A DNA stretch of 57,206 nucleotides from Embleya sp040605455 (GCF_040605455.1 NZ_JBEXCV010000045.1:1-57206); one strand, 5' to 3'. Positions 16,961 to 26,999 are shown, counted from the stretch's first letter. Made by a program: numbers and translations. Notes: generated from the letters alone by a model not told the origin.

Positions 16961-18025
16961 TCAGCGGCGGGTTTCGATCTTCAGGTCGCCTGCGGTCACC
17001 GTGCGGATGTGGTCACTGGCGAGCAGGTCGTGCGGGTAGCCGAGGTCGATCGCACTGACCTTGTCGAGGCGGGCCAGCTGATGGGCGGTGAGGTCGACCT
17101 CCAGGGCGCCCAGATTCCCCACCAGCTGCTCCGGGGTGCGAGCGCCGATGACGGGTGCCGTCACGCCCGGATTCTGCAGGGTCCACGCCAGTGCGACCTG
17201 GGCGGGTGTGTGTCCCACCTCCGCGGCGATCTCCCGCACGACGTCGGCGATGGCGAGGGTGCGTTCGGTGACCATGCCCAAGCCGGCGTTGAAGCTCTTG
17301 CGGTTGCTTTCACCGGAGTCAGCGCCCGTCGCGGTCAGGTCGGCGCGGCTGTACTTGCCGGAAAGCACGCCGCCGCCCAGGGGTGAGTACGGGGTTACTC
17401 CGAGCCCCATCGCCCGCGCCATCGGGATCAGGTCACGTTCTCCGCCCCGGTTGATGAGGCTGTACTCGATCTGCAGCGCGACCAGCGGCGACCAGCTGCG
17501 CAGGTCGGCGATCGCCTGCATGCGCGAGATCTCCCAGGCCGGAGCATTGGAGATCGCCACGTACAGGACCTTGCCGTGGCGGACCAGGTCGTCCAGGCCG
17601 CGCAGAATCTCCTCGACCGGTGTCATGAAGTCCCACACGTGCAGGAAGAGTAGATCGATGTAGTCCGTTTTCAGCTGCCGCAGGCTGGTTTCCACCGACC
17701 CGAACAGGCTCTTGCGGTGAGCGCCCCCGGAATTCGGGTCGCCGGGCCGGCGCAATGTCGTGTACTTCGTCGCCAGTACCAGGCTCTCGCGGTGGTCGCG
17801 GGTGAATTCGCCCAGCATGCGCTCGGAGCTGCCATTGGTGTAGGTACTGGCCGTGTCGATGAAGTTGCCACCGCGCTCGACGTAGAGGTCGAACAGCTTG
17901 CGCGCATCGTCGTGCCCGGCACCCCAGCCCCACTCGGTGCCGAAGGTCGCCGTGCCCAGTGCCAGCGGTGACACCCGCAGCCCGGAACGGCCCAGCAACC
18001 GATAGGTGTCGAGGGTGAGTGACAT
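16961..18025 (-). CDS. Aldo/keto reductase
   Basis: The 354-residue protein is complete. It starts YRLLGRSGLRVSPLALGTAT; the catalytic tetrad is visible as Asp/Tyr in FIDTASTYTNG, Lys in LATKY and His in LLFLHVWD. The C-terminus has the NADPH-binding loop pattern VIGARTPEQLVGNLGALEV. It belongs to the YajO/AKR11-12-like group that reduces aldehydes and ketones. The second of two adjacent ATGs is taken as the start because AGGAGG is five bases away from it. It is divergent from the MmyB-type regulator, which by common arrangement probably controls it. Confidence 0.92.
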   Translation of the reverse strand: MSLTLDTYRLLGRSGLRVSPLALGTATFGTEWGWGAGHDDARKLFDLYVERGGNFIDTASTYTNGSSERMLGEFTRDHRESLVLATKYTTLRRPGDPNSGGAHRKSLFGSVETSLRQLKTDYIDLLFLHVWDFMTPVEEILRGLDDLVRHGKVLYVAISNAPAWEISRMQAIADLRSWSPLVALQIEYSLINRGGERDLIPMARAMGLGVTPYSPLGGGVLSGKYSRADLTATGADSGESNRKSFNAGLGMVTERTLAIADVVREIAAEVGHTPAQVALAWTLQNPGVTAPVIGARTPEQLVGNLGALEVDLTAHQLARLDKVSAIDLGYPHDLLASDHIRTVTAGDLKIETRR

Positions 18026-18099
18026 CATGTCCTCCTGTGCTCGTGATCGTCGTCGAGCACCAGCCTGCGACCATTGCCGCCCGACGGTAAGGGAAGGAA

Positions 18100-18111
18100 G
18101 TTCCTGGGAAC
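18100..18111. promoter_or_regulatory. Possible operator GTTCC-TG-GGAAC
   Basis: A 5+5 inverted repeat in the 117-base intergenic region between the divergent AKR and MmyB-type regulator genes, about 30 bases before the regulator start. The assignment rests on position only. Confidence 0.4.
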
Positions 18112-18142
18112 ACCAGTCCTACCCCGGGGCGTTGGACCAGCC

Positions 18143-18976
18143 ATGAGCATCGGCACAGTGGACGTGACACAGGAGCTGGCCGCATTCCTACGGACCCGGC
18201 GCGAACGCCTGGATCCGCGGGATTTCGGCCTGCCTTCGCGTCGGCAGACCCGGCGAACCCCGGGACTGCGCCGCGAAGAGGTTGCCGAGCTGGCCGGGGT
18301 CAGCACCGACTACATCGTGCGACTGGAACAAGCCCGCGGGCTGCGGCCTTCAGCGGACGTGGTGGAGGGGCTGGCCCGGGCGCTGCGCCTCGCCCCCGAT
18401 GAACGTGCCTACCTCTTCGGCCTGGCCCAGCAGCGCCCCCGCGATGCCGACGAGCTCGCCACCACTGCGGCGCCATCACTGGCCCGGCTGGTCGCCGACC
18501 TGTCGCCGCTGCCGGCCATGCTGATGAACCACCGCTACGACATCCTGGCCTGGAACGGCGAAATGGCGAGGCTGCTACTGGATTTCGACACCCTGCCGCC
18601 GTCGCAGCGCAATGCCATGTGGTTGTGTCTGATGCATCCGGAGCTACGGGAGTTCTACGTCGACCGCGAACGCGTCGTGCGGGAGGGGATCGCTCACCTG
18701 CGCGCTGCGTGGGCCGCGCATCCGCAGGATCAGGCGTTGAGCGACCTCATCGCCGAATTCATCACGCGTGACGAGCAATTCGCGCGATTGTGGGCCGAGC
18801 GAGAAATCAAGGTCAACGGCCGCGGGCGCAAGGTGATACGGCATCCGGACGTCGGTATGATCGCGGTGCATTTCGAAACGCTTACGCCACTTCAAGATCC
18901 GGACCAGCTGTTGGTGATCTACCGCGCCGCGGACGATGAGAGCCAGTCCGCATTGGACGAACTGTGCGCACGGTGA
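18143..18976 (+). CDS. MmyB-type helix-turn-helix regulator
   Basis: The 277-residue protein has the fixed layout of this actinomycete family. Residues 10-85 form a Xre-like helix-turn-helix (LRREEVAELAGVSTDYIVRL EQAR). Residues 105-275 form the MmyB ligand-binding, PAS-like domain with PAMLMNHRYDILAWNGEMAR and a C-terminal MIAVHFETLTPLQDPDQLLV. These regulators usually control a divergent oxidoreductase gene; here that is the aldo/keto reductase at 16961-18025. The ATG at 18143 is the first in frame that gives the family N-terminus (ELAAFLRTRRERLDPRDFGL). No defects were seen. Confidence 0.92.
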   Translation: MSIGTVDVTQELAAFLRTRRERLDPRDFGLPSRRQTRRTPGLRREEVAELAGVSTDYIVRLEQARGLRPSADVVEGLARALRLAPDERAYLFGLAQQRPRDADELATTAAPSLARLVADLSPLPAMLMNHRYDILAWNGEMARLLLDFDTLPPSQRNAMWLCLMHPELREFYVDRERVVREGIAHLRAAWAAHPQDQALSDLIAEFITRDEQFARLWAEREIKVNGRGRKVIRHPDVGMIAVHFETLTPLQDPDQLLVIYRAADDESQSALDELCAR

Positions 18977-19699
18977 GTGATGTGGAACCGTCCGTTCGTG
19001 CACTGAGTCGAACCGTCGTGCCGGCCTCTTTCCGGGATCCATCGGCGAAATCCGAGCCGAAAACATGCCGAGATCGCTGCGGCTTTGCCACCGGCCGCGC
19101 CGGGCATACGGCGTCGGTGATCGCATGCGCGGCTGAACCCCGAACAACCTCGCCTCGGGTGTCACGTGGCCCGGTGCGACCCGACCGTTCGGGGTCGGGG
19201 CGGCCGGGTCGCGGCTGGTGTCCGGGGTGGGGCTGCGGACCCGGGCCGAACCGGGCCTGAGGAAGGCGTCCGCGGCGTGCGCTGCCGGCCGGGGGCACTA
19301 CGTGCCCGCCCTCGTCACGGACCACTTCGTGACGGATCCGACGATGTCGTTCGGGACCCTTCGGGACCCGTCCACGGGCACCGGCGCGTTCTTGCTCCGA
19401 TCCGCAGGACACCTGGCACGACGCGCCCCGGATCTGAAGGCGAGCCGGAGCGTGCCGAAGCCCTTCTTGTTCCTTGCCTCGACGATGCACCGGACCGACC
19501 GCGACGGTGACGGCGACCCGCATCGACCGAGCGCCCGCACGCCCCTAGGCACTTCGAGGCAAAGCTGACATCGGACCTGCGCGCGGTCGTGGAGCTTGAT
19601 GCCGAGCGGATCATGCGGTCCGTGCGTGTCCGGTGTACGGGCGAATCCCTGACCGATTGCGCACAGTGTGGCCTGGACCGAACTTCGGGCCGTGGTGTC

Positions 19700-19781
19700 G
19701 AGGCGCTGTGGACAACACGGCCCGGTCCGGGCGTCGAGATCCGGATCGTCGACGACGCGGGGCACTCGCTGCCGACCGGTG
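19700..19781 (+). pseudogene. AMP-dependent synthetase (adenylation) fragment
   Basis: GVEIRIVDDAGHSLPTG, preceded by TTRPGP, matches the A7/A8 region of acyl-CoA synthetases and adenylation domains (GrPvPGveirIvDddG..lp.G). Nothing before or after it continues the domain. Confidence 0.5.
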
Positions 19782-19870
19782 TCACCGTCCGATCCGTACC
19801 GCCGGCCCTCTTCCCTGTCCGGTGTCATTGCAGTCAGTCGGTCGCGGCGCGCCGACCTGCAGCGACTAAG

Positions 19871-19885
19871 TTCGATGACACGACG
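19871..19885 (+). repeat. 15-bp direct repeat, copy 1
   Basis: TTCGATGACACGACG, identical to 20446-20460. The two copies flank the VOC gene at 20015-20365; surrounding bases are also partly alike (GACTAAG / GACTGCA before, CGAG / TGAG after). Confidence 0.7.
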
Positions 19886-20014
19886 TCCGAGCGTCGAGCG
19901 ATGGGCCGAACTTACGAACGCGATTCCGATGCGGACGGCCTCCCTGTTGCGGCGGCGTCACCGACGCTCCGCGGCCACCCTGAGATCCGTCACGCTGAGC
20001 TGAGTGCTGTGGGG

Positions 20015-20365
20015 TCACAGGCTGTGGGCGATGGGGTGCAGCGGTTCGTACAGGGGGAGTTCGGCGCCGCTGGGGAGCCGGATCGCAGTCAGTTTGCCCC
20101 AGCGCTGTTCGCTGACCGGGCGGGTGATCTCGACACCCTGCGCGCGGAACTCGCCGAGCTGGGAATCAAGGTCATCGCACATCAGGAAGAACTCGTGCTG
20201 GGGCGGGCCGTCGGTCGGGTGCACGGCCACCTCGGCCGGGGGCAGTTTGAAGATGAGCCAGCCGCCGCCCGCGTCGACGCCGGGAAAGTCGAGGACGTCA
20301 CGGATGAAGGCACGGTCCGCCTCGGCGTCCTGGCTGTAGAGGATGACATGTGCACCGCTGATCAT
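20015..20365 (-). CDS. Single-domain VOC-family protein
   Basis: This 116-residue VOC protein opens ISGAHVILYSQDAEADRAFI followed by RDVLDFP, and has the paired strand VAVHPTDGPPQHEFFLMCDD and a C-terminal IRLPSGAELPLYEP. It is typical of the small dimeric glyoxalase-fold proteins; binding partner or substrate unknown. The start at 20365 has AGGAG six bases upstream on the minus strand; the longer frame to 20446 has no such site. It sits alone between two copies of a 15-bp repeat. Confidence 0.85.
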   Translation of the reverse strand: MISGAHVILYSQDAEADRAFIRDVLDFPGVDAGGGWLIFKLPPAEVAVHPTDGPPQHEFFLMCDDLDSQLGEFRAQGVEITRPVSEQRWGKLTAIRLPSGAELPLYEPLHPIAHSL

Positions 20366-20445
20366 GGCTGGCTCCTGCCCGTTGGGGTGCCGGCGGTCGT
20401 GTCCCGGCATCCTGGCACGCTCAGTGCAAGAAACCTTCGACTGCA

Positions 20446-20460
20446 TTCGATGACACGACG
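20446..20460 (+). repeat. 15-bp direct repeat, copy 2
   Basis: Second exact copy of TTCGATGACACGACG, 575 bases from the first and about 80 bases upstream of the VOC gene start. Confidence 0.7.
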
Positions 20461-20662
20461 ACTGAGTTGCATGACAACGGAAATTCCCGCTCCGGCGAGC
20501 CGGGCGCTGCCCGAATGGCTATGACGGTCGCCGGCGGGCTCTGGCACAAGTTCCGGTTCCGTGATCCGGTAACGCTGGGTGACGAATATGGCTGCGGGGT
20601 TGGCTCGGAGATTGCCTGAAAATCGCGTATGAGGCCTGCCGGCCGGCCCAGAATCATCGGAC

Positions 20663-20790
20663 ATGGAGAGTGCGTCGTCGCTGGAGAAGGTGCTGTTTCC
20701 GGGTCTGTCGGGGGTGTCCCTATCGTCCGTGGACCTGGATGACGGTGTGCTGAAAGTGAAGGCACGGGGGCGGACGGCGAGGCGAACTGC
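20663..20790 (+). pseudogene. Possible ISL3-family transposase N-terminal fragment
   Basis: The first 40 residues (LEKVLFPGLSGVSLSSVDLD, DGVLKVKARGRTARRTA) resemble the start of ISL3-family transposases. The zinc-binding CPxC that should follow is absent and the sequence changes character after about 20790. Weak. Confidence 0.35.
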
Positions 20791-20839
20791 CCGGTTTGAG
20801 TGGATGGAAAATGTGTGGCTGGTGCCGGAACAACTGTGG

Positions 20840-21100
20840 CGGTACCGAGAGTTCGCGGATCGACGTCTCGGGGCTCGCCGAGGAGGTCATGCGGTCGGCT
20901 TGTCTCAACCGGAACGACAGCCAGGCCTTGATATCCCTGGTCGAGGGCATCCCCCCGATGGACATCCAGGAGTTCCTCGATGCCGGCGGCAGGAGTCCCC
21001 GCTGGTTCGAGACGGCGGTGAGTGGGTCGGCGACGCTGGGGACGATGGCCGCGGCCGCGTCGGTACCGGGGGCGCGGCCACGCTCTGTTCGTGAATTCCG
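20840..21100 (+). pseudogene. Unrecognised coding remnant
   Basis: The plus frame reads SRIDVSGLAEEVMRSACLNR, NDSQALISLVEGIPPMDIQE, FLDAGGRSPRWFETAVSGSA. The sequence looks like genuine protein with Ile/Leu-rich helices, but it lacks a credible start and has no family I know. It is joined in a different frame to the ISL3-like piece upstream. Confidence 0.4.
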
Positions 21101-21433
21101 GCGACGATGTCATCGACCAAGTGTTCGGTCGTGAGTGTAGGGCGGACCGGTCTGTCCGAGCGGCTGGTGTCCGGTGGGCGGCGTTGATCCGGTCATGTGG
21201 TGGATAGTTCCGGTCAGCTTTGCTCGGGTGGTTCCCGCCTGGTTGGTGGCGTGTCAGGATCACGTGTCTCCGTCGGCTGGAGGTGGGCGCGAGCCGGTCG
21301 GTCGGGGTTGTCTGTGCGATGCCGGGCGAGTGGTTGCGGGTGTCGTGCGTGAGGCGGGGCGCGTCGTGGCTGGTTGGGGTTGGCCTGGCCGGTGACGTGC
21401 AGGTCTTGGGATGGACGATGACGAGGGGGACTC

Positions 21434-24400
21434 GTGGCGTTGTCCGATGAACTCGCCCTGCCGGGCGTCGAATCCGGGCGGTTACCGGCGATCGCACGGT
21501 TCCTGACGGACAACGAGGGTTGCCGTCATCGGCGTGGAGGTCGTTGCGACCTGGCCGACCTGGCAGATCGACATGCCGTACCTGACCTGCGACCTGAGCT
21601 CCCTGTCCGAACTGGGTTTCGGGTCCGCCGCGCTCGCCCTGCCGGCGGCGCCGAACGAGGAGGGCGTCCTGTGGCCCGGGGCGATGGCGGCCCTCGCCTT
21701 TCCTGGAGCGGGCCGCGCCGAGCACCTGCTGATGGCGGAGCAGGAGCTGACCGGCGTGTGGCGCGTGGTCGGCTACTTCGCCGACCGTCTCACCTTCGCC
21801 TCGCTGACATCACTGGCCGCGCTTCCCTTCGTGGACGCCGACGTCCTCGGGGACGTCGCGCTCCCGGACGAGATCCAGGACATCCTGTCGTCGCTGTACC
21901 TGGTCAGCATCGGCGGGGCCTTCGACACCGTGACCGGGCGCTTCCGGGAGATCACGCTCGACCTGCGCCTGGACACCACCGACTGGGAACTTCTCCCGGA
22001 CGTTCTGACTCTGGACGAACTACGCCTGTGGCTGCACCTGATGACCGCCACACCCGCCCCGGGCACCGCAAGCCCCGGGCCGATCGCCACACAGGCGCGC
22101 GAATCCGGCCCGCCCGGCGGGGGATTCTCGGCCGCTCCTTTGCTGCGCGGTGGGTTGTCCGGGCACTGCCGGCTCGACGGCGGTTACGTCCTGGACGCGG
22201 CGGTCTCCTTCCCCGACGCCTACCTGACCGCGGTCGTGTGGAACCCGAGCGGCGGCGCCGACCTGATCGGCGATTCCCTCGAGGGGACCGGTCTGCCCTC
22301 TGGTATCGCCCTGCGTCGCCTGGCGGTGGGCTGTGCGCCCGGGTCGGGCGTGTACACCCTCGCGCTCGCACTGGACACGAACTGGGAGTTCGCCCCCGGC
22401 CTCGAACTCACGGGACTGTCACTCCAGTTGACCCATGGGAGCGCGGCCACGGACGTGGTCTTGACCGGGTTGGTCGACCTGGACGGTGTACCGCTGATTC
22501 TCCAGGCCCGCCGCGGCGCCGACGGCTGGGGCGTGGCCGGCGCCGCCTACGGCATCGACCTGGGCGCGGTGGACGCGTTGTTCGAGACGGCGTTCGGCGT
22601 GCCCTTGCCGGGTTCCCTCGCGGGCCTGGAACTGACCGAGATTCACGTCGCGTTGAACTCCACACCCGCCGGGTCGGTCACCCTCACCGGGACGCTGCCG
22701 ATGGGCGACGCCGGCAACCGCGCCGCGTTCACCCTCGACGCGCAGGTCACCAGGGACGGCGGCGGGACGCCGAACGTGACGTTCTCCGGCTCCCTGGACC
22801 TGGTCGTCGCGCTGGAGGACATCGACTACCCCATGCGTTTGGACATGGAACTGGATCACGGCGGCACGGGCACGGCATGGAGCGCCCGGTGGAACGCCTC
22901 CGACCGGGCCGTGCCCTTGTTCGCCCTGCTGGCCGCGGTCGGCGTGGACGGTATCGACACGGCGGAGCAGGTGTGGCCGGCCGCACTGCGGCCGGAGCTG
23001 CGGTCACTGGGGATCGTGTACGACTCGGTGGGCGGCCGCACCGTGTTCTTCGCCGCGGTCGACCCGCTGCAGGTCGTGGTCGCGTCCGGGCGCAACCCGC
23101 AGGGCCGCCCGGTCACCGCCGTGCAGGCCGTGGTGGCCGCCGAGGCCGGATTGTCGTCGCTCCCGCTGCTGGAGGGCCTGATCCCGCCTGCCGCGGATCT
23201 GATGCTGCATGGGGTTCGACTCCTTTACACCTCGGCCCCCGTGCCCGCGCCGCTGTGGGAGGGCCTGAACGCGGCGATCGTCGCGGCCGGGTCCGAACTG
23301 ACCCTGCCCGCGCTGGACCCGGGCGTCGACGGCCTGGGCGCGGGAGCGTGGCTGGCGGTCGACTACACACTCCCGGGCATCGCGCGATCGGTGATGTCGC
23401 TCCGGCTTGCCGGACCCCGCCCACCGGTCAACCCCCAATCCCTGGAGCCGGCCCAAACCCCGTCGCCGCCGCAGCCGTCCACGGCACCCGGCGCGTGGCT
23501 GGACGTGGGTCGCGCGTTCGGGCCGCTGCACGTCGCCAGGATCGGTTTGGCCTACACCGAGGGCACGGTGTGGCTGATGGTCGACGCGTCCTTGTCCGCC
23601 GCGGGGTTGACGATCGGTGTGGCGGGCCTGGGCCTGGGCATCGACCTGAACGGTGAGGGCTCGTTCCCGGTGGAAACCCGCCTGGACGGGTTGGGCGTGG
23701 GTTTCGAACGCCCGCCGTTGCGCGTGGCCGGCGCCCTGGTCAGCCGCCCCACGCCCGAGTGGCCGGTGCTGGTCCAGGGTTCGTTGACGGTGGAGTTGGC
23801 CCCGAAGTTCGCCGTGTTGGCGCTCGGCGCCTACCAGAAGTCGCGAACCGGGGCGGTGTCGTTGTTCGTGTTCGGGCGGGCGTCGGGCCCGTTCGGGGGC
23901 CCGCCGCCGTTCCACGTGACCGGCTTCGCCCTCGGGTTCGGCTACCAGTCGAGCGTGCGAATCCCCGAACAGCACGAGATCGAGTCGTTCCCCCTGCTCC
24001 AGGGCGTGAAAGACGAGGAAGTAGACCTCCCGGCGGATCCGCTGCAGACCCTGGCGTTGCTCACCGGCGGCGAGAACCCGTGGGTGAAACCGACCCAAGG
24101 CCAGATCTGGCTGGCCGGCGGTCTGGACTTCACCTCGTTCGAGTTCGTCCGAACCCGCGTGCTGCTGCTCCTGGAGGCCGGAAACGACCTCACCCTCGCG
24201 TTGATCGGCAGAGCATCGGCGAGCTTCCCCAAGACCGGCAAGGCGTATGCGCGCATCGGCGTGGACCTGCGCGTGGTGTACCAGTCCGCGCGCGGTGAAC
24301 TCGCCGCCACCGCACAACTCGTCGACTCCTACGTCATCGACCCGTCCTGCGTCCTCGCCGGCGGGTTCGCGTTCTACCTGTGGTCAGGCAAGAGCAGTCA

Positions 24401-24885
24401 CGCCGGAGACTTCGTGATCACGGTCGGCGGCTACCACCCGGACTACCGGAGCCCCGGCCACTTCCCGGTCGTGCCGCGACTGGGGTTCGCCTGGTCGCTC
24501 GGCTCGACGGTCAACATCACCGGCGCCGCGTACTTCGCCCTGACGCCCAACGCGGTGATGGCCGGCGGCATGCTCGATGTCCGCTACCGCTCCGGGAACG
24601 TCGAGGCCTGGCTGACCGCGAAGGCCGACATCCTGATCCAGTGGGCGCCCCTGCACTTTCGCGCCGGGATCTCGGTGACCGTCGGCGCCAAGGTCAAGCT
24701 GCTGTTCACCGTACGCGGCGAACTCGGCGCATCGCTCGATCTGTGGGGGCCACCGACCGGCGGCACGGTCACCGCGAAGTTCGTCTTCATCAAGATCACC
24801 GTCAAGTTCGGCGCCTCGCTGAAGGAACAGCTGGTGCTGGAGGACTGGGCCGAGTTCGCCGGCCAACTCCTACCCCCCGACGCGC
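21434..24885 (+). pseudogene. DUF6603-family giant protein with 5' frameshift
   Basis: About 1,145 residues. A GTG at 21434 with AGGGGG five bases upstream opens the family-like N-terminus (ALSDELALPGVESGRLPAIA RFLTDNEG). That frame breaks near 21515 and continues one frame over as VAVIGVEVVATWPTWQIDMP. Downstream the frame is open for 3.4 kb with no defect. It shows the DUF6603 pattern: GAWLDVGRAFGPLHVARIGL, SLFVFGRASGPFGGPPPFHV, WLAGGLDFTSFEFVRTRVLL, FVITVGGYHPDYRSPGHFPV and AYFALTPNAVMAGGMLDVRY. The function of the family is unknown; the strand-rich repeats suggest a large beta structure, and no signal peptide is seen. The 3' end runs into an unrelated EVE-like piece. Translation could still start internally at about 21534, so activity is not excluded. 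Confidence 0.72.
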
Positions 24886-25287
24886 CTCGGGTTCGTCTCC
24901 GCCGGCGGCGGCAAGTGGTTCTCCCAGGGCCTGCGCCGGCCGCGCCCGGGGGCCCGGGTTGACGTGTACATCCCCAAGGTCGGCTACCTGGGCGTCGGCG
25001 AGGTCTGCGGTGAGCCGGCGCCGTTCAGGGAGGCGGTGGTCGGGGACGGCTCGGTGCGCCTGGCCGAGCAGCAGCTCGTGGGGAACTACCGCCACGTCGG
25101 GGACGAGACCGATCCCGACATGGCCGAGTACGTCCTGCCCGTGCGGTGGCTCAAGACGCTCGACCGCAGAGACAGCGTGACCGCCAAGGGCATATTTGCC
25201 CTCCAGCGCCCCATGTGCCGGCTGAGCAACGCCGCCACGCTCGCGATCCTGAACGCGGAGTTCTTCCCGGAGCGCACCACCACCTGA
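24886..25287 (+). pseudogene. EVE/PUA-like domain protein, C-terminal part only
   Basis: In a different frame from the DUF6603 gene, about 134 residues match the C-terminal domain of an uncharacterised family: GFVSAGGGKWFSQGLRRPRP, VYIPKVGYLGVGEVCGEPAP, EYVLPVRWLKTLDRRDSV, CRLSNAATLAILNAEF. The pattern (GYvGvG.v.g, eYv.PV.W.kt) is that of EVE/PUA-like folds that bind modified bases or nucleotides. The first 20-30 residues of the usual protein are missing. The junction with the DUF6603 tail lies at about 24880-24890. Confidence 0.62.
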
Positions 25288-25289
25288 AT

Positions 25290-25703
25290 GCGTGGCCTGC
25301 CCGGTCGGGTGCGGATGCTTGCGTGGTCCGGGCGGCTGGGGGCGGCGTGGTTCGACGTCCGGGAACGGGGCGAACCACCGCTGCGGGTCCTCGTCGGGGG
25401 TTCGGCGGGTGGTGAGCAGGTGTCGCCGGCAGGCGTTCCATTGGTAGTCGGTGGGGTTGCCGGGGAGGCCGACGGCTTCGTCGGCGACCAGGTCGGGGTC
25501 CTCGTCGAGTGTGGCCTCGGCGCCGGCGAGGGCCAGGCCGTGGTGTTCCGCCGGTGGGGGAAGGGAAGCCGGCCGCGTTCGAGGTCGGCGATCAGGTCGT
25601 CGACGGCGGCGGCCATGTTCCGCCGCCACGGAGTGTCGCCGTCCCACGGAATGCGGCGCACGATCCCCACGGCACATTCCGACCACTGCTGAAACAGTGA
25701 CAT
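25290..25703 (-). pseudogene. Uncharacterised Streptomyces-type protein, frameshifted
   Basis: The minus strand starts MSLFQQWSECAVGIVRRIPW then NMAAAVDDLIADLERGRLPF, shifts frame near 25550, and continues PNPTDYQWNACRRHLLTTRR-like sequence (LPGNPTDYQWNACRRHLLTT, RTPDEDPQRWFAPF). It looks like a small conserved hypothetical protein of about 135 residues with one indel. The function is unknown. Confidence 0.5.
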
Positions 25704-25778
25704 GCGTCACGGGCGCGCGAGTGACCACGAAAGCGTTACGTCTTTGAACCGCGCCCGGATGTCGTGCTTTATCCGATT

Positions 25779-25799
25779 AGAAGCGATCAATCCGCTTCT
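25779..25799. terminator. Hairpin AGAAGCG/CGCTTCT
   Basis: A 7-bp perfect stem with a seven-base loop, between the divergently oriented frameshifted gene and the CAP-protein gene. No T-run follows; it could be a regulatory hairpin in the long CAP leader instead. Confidence 0.4.
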
Positions 25800-26070
25800 C
25801 AGCTGAATTGAGAATCTCAGCGAACGGAATCCCATGCGTCGTTTTCGATGGTCAGAGCCGTTTCCGATCGCCGATCACCAATTTCGCACCACCTGGTGAC
25901 CACACCACAGGCATGACTGTCGGCCCGAGTCAAGCCTCCCGTCCGGCTCCGCCCCGCACGTGGGCGCCGATACTTGCGAGCCCGTTCCCGGACTTCCAAC
26001 AATGGCGGCCCGCCGGCGTCCGGCAGCCCCCGATAGCAGGACGCTACGCCGAAACCAAGTGAGGTCACGC

Positions 26071-26937
26071 ATGCGGAAGCACCGTAGGACGCAATACAAA
26101 AAGAAGATGGTCATAGCCGCCGCCACCCTGGGCATCATCGGCGTACCCACCGCCGCCATAGCCTGCATAGCCCCCCAGGGGCCCGCCGGGACGAAGAACG
26201 TCGCGGGCGCAACGAGGAACGTCGGCAACCAGAGCACGTACCCCTCCTCCAGTCGGCCCCTCCCCGGCCCACCGGTCCCCAACTGGACGGACAGTGCGGC
26301 CGATCCAACCGGGGGAACCCAGCCGACCGCGAAGACCACTCACACTCCGCACAAGCGGAAACCCACCCGGACGACCGAGCGGCCCACCGCGACGACACCG
26401 ACACAGCCTGCCGCGCCCCGGCCGACGAACCCGGTCGGCAAGCCGACCACCGAGGCAAGCAAGCCCCCCACCTCGACGAAGCCGACTACCCCGGCCGACA
26501 CGCAGAAGCCGACCGCCCCGGCCGACACGCAGAAGCCGACCGCCCCGGCCGTTCCGCCCTCGGGCCCCGCCGCCGAGGTGGTGAGCCTCGTCAATCAGGA
26601 GCGCGCCAAGGCAGGATGCTCGGCACTCACCGTCAACACGAAACTGACGGCCGCCGCCCTGCAACACAGCCAGGACATGGCCGCGCACGCCAACATGTCG
26701 CACACCGGTTCCGACGGCTCCGACCCGGGCGAGCGCATCACCCGCGCCGGCTACACCTGGAAAACCTACGGCGAAAACATCGCCTACGGCTACAGCACGG
26801 CCCAGCAGGTCATGACCGGCTGGATGAACAGCCCCGGACACAGGCAGAACATCCTCAACTGCGCCTTCAAGGAAATCGGCGTCGGCCTCGCAGGCCCGAA
26901 CTCCTACTGGACGCAGGACTTCGGCACGGCCCGCTGA
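26071..26937 (+). CDS. Secreted CAP (SCP/PR-1)-domain protein
   Basis: The 288-residue protein starts at ATG 26071 after GAGG. Residues 1-32 form a signal peptide or anchor (RKHRRTQYKKKM, then VIAAATLGIIGVPTAAIACI). Residues 60-165 are a Pro/Thr/Lys-rich cell-wall spanning linker with two identical 27-base units (26494-26520, 26521-26547; APADTQKPT). Residues 168-288 are the CAP domain: VVSLVNQERAKAGCSALTVN, QHSQDMAAHANMSHTGS, YGENIAYGYSTAQQVMTGWM NSPGHRQNIL. Such proteins in Streptomyces are exported, with unclear, possibly nuclease- or lipid-related roles. It has a monocistronic layout. Confidence 0.93.
   Translation: MRKHRRTQYKKKMVIAAATLGIIGVPTAAIACIAPQGPAGTKNVAGATRNVGNQSTYPSSSRPLPGPPVPNWTDSAADPTGGTQPTAKTTHTPHKRKPTRTTERPTATTPTQPAAPRPTNPVGKPTTEASKPPTSTKPTTPADTQKPTAPADTQKPTAPAVPPSGPAAEVVSLVNQERAKAGCSALTVNTKLTAAALQHSQDMAAHANMSHTGSDGSDPGERITRAGYTWKTYGENIAYGYSTAQQVMTGWMNSPGHRQNILNCAFKEIGVGLAGPNSYWTQDFGTAR
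26494..26547 (+). repeat. Two tandem 27-base units in the CAP linker
   Basis: Two exact, in-frame copies each encoding ADTQKPTAP. This is typical slippage-prone linker sequence; length variation between strains is expected. Confidence 0.85.
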
Positions 26938-26999
26938 CACCACCGGCCCGCCCATACCGCCGGCCGGTTTCCAACACCCACCGCACCGGCCGGCGGATG

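Larger units (their letters stand above)
18977..20014. other. 1-kb remnant zone
   Basis: No intact gene. Only the short adenylation-domain remnant at 19700-19781 is recognisable. The plus frame 19218-19568 is open with a protein-like middle (VTDHFVTDPTMSFGTLRDPS) of unknown family. Confidence 0.4.

Noticed and set aside
21434..23656. Plus-strand 740-residue frame overlapping the DUF6603 body
   Set aside because: Only its first 28 codons look like protein (the DUF6603 N-terminus); the rest is an Arg-rich shadow of the other frame.
25690..26070. Possible cyclic-di-AMP riboswitch before the CAP-protein gene
   Set aside because: Such riboswitches precede some Streptomyces cell-wall genes, but none of the conserved riboswitch blocks could be recognised in the leader.
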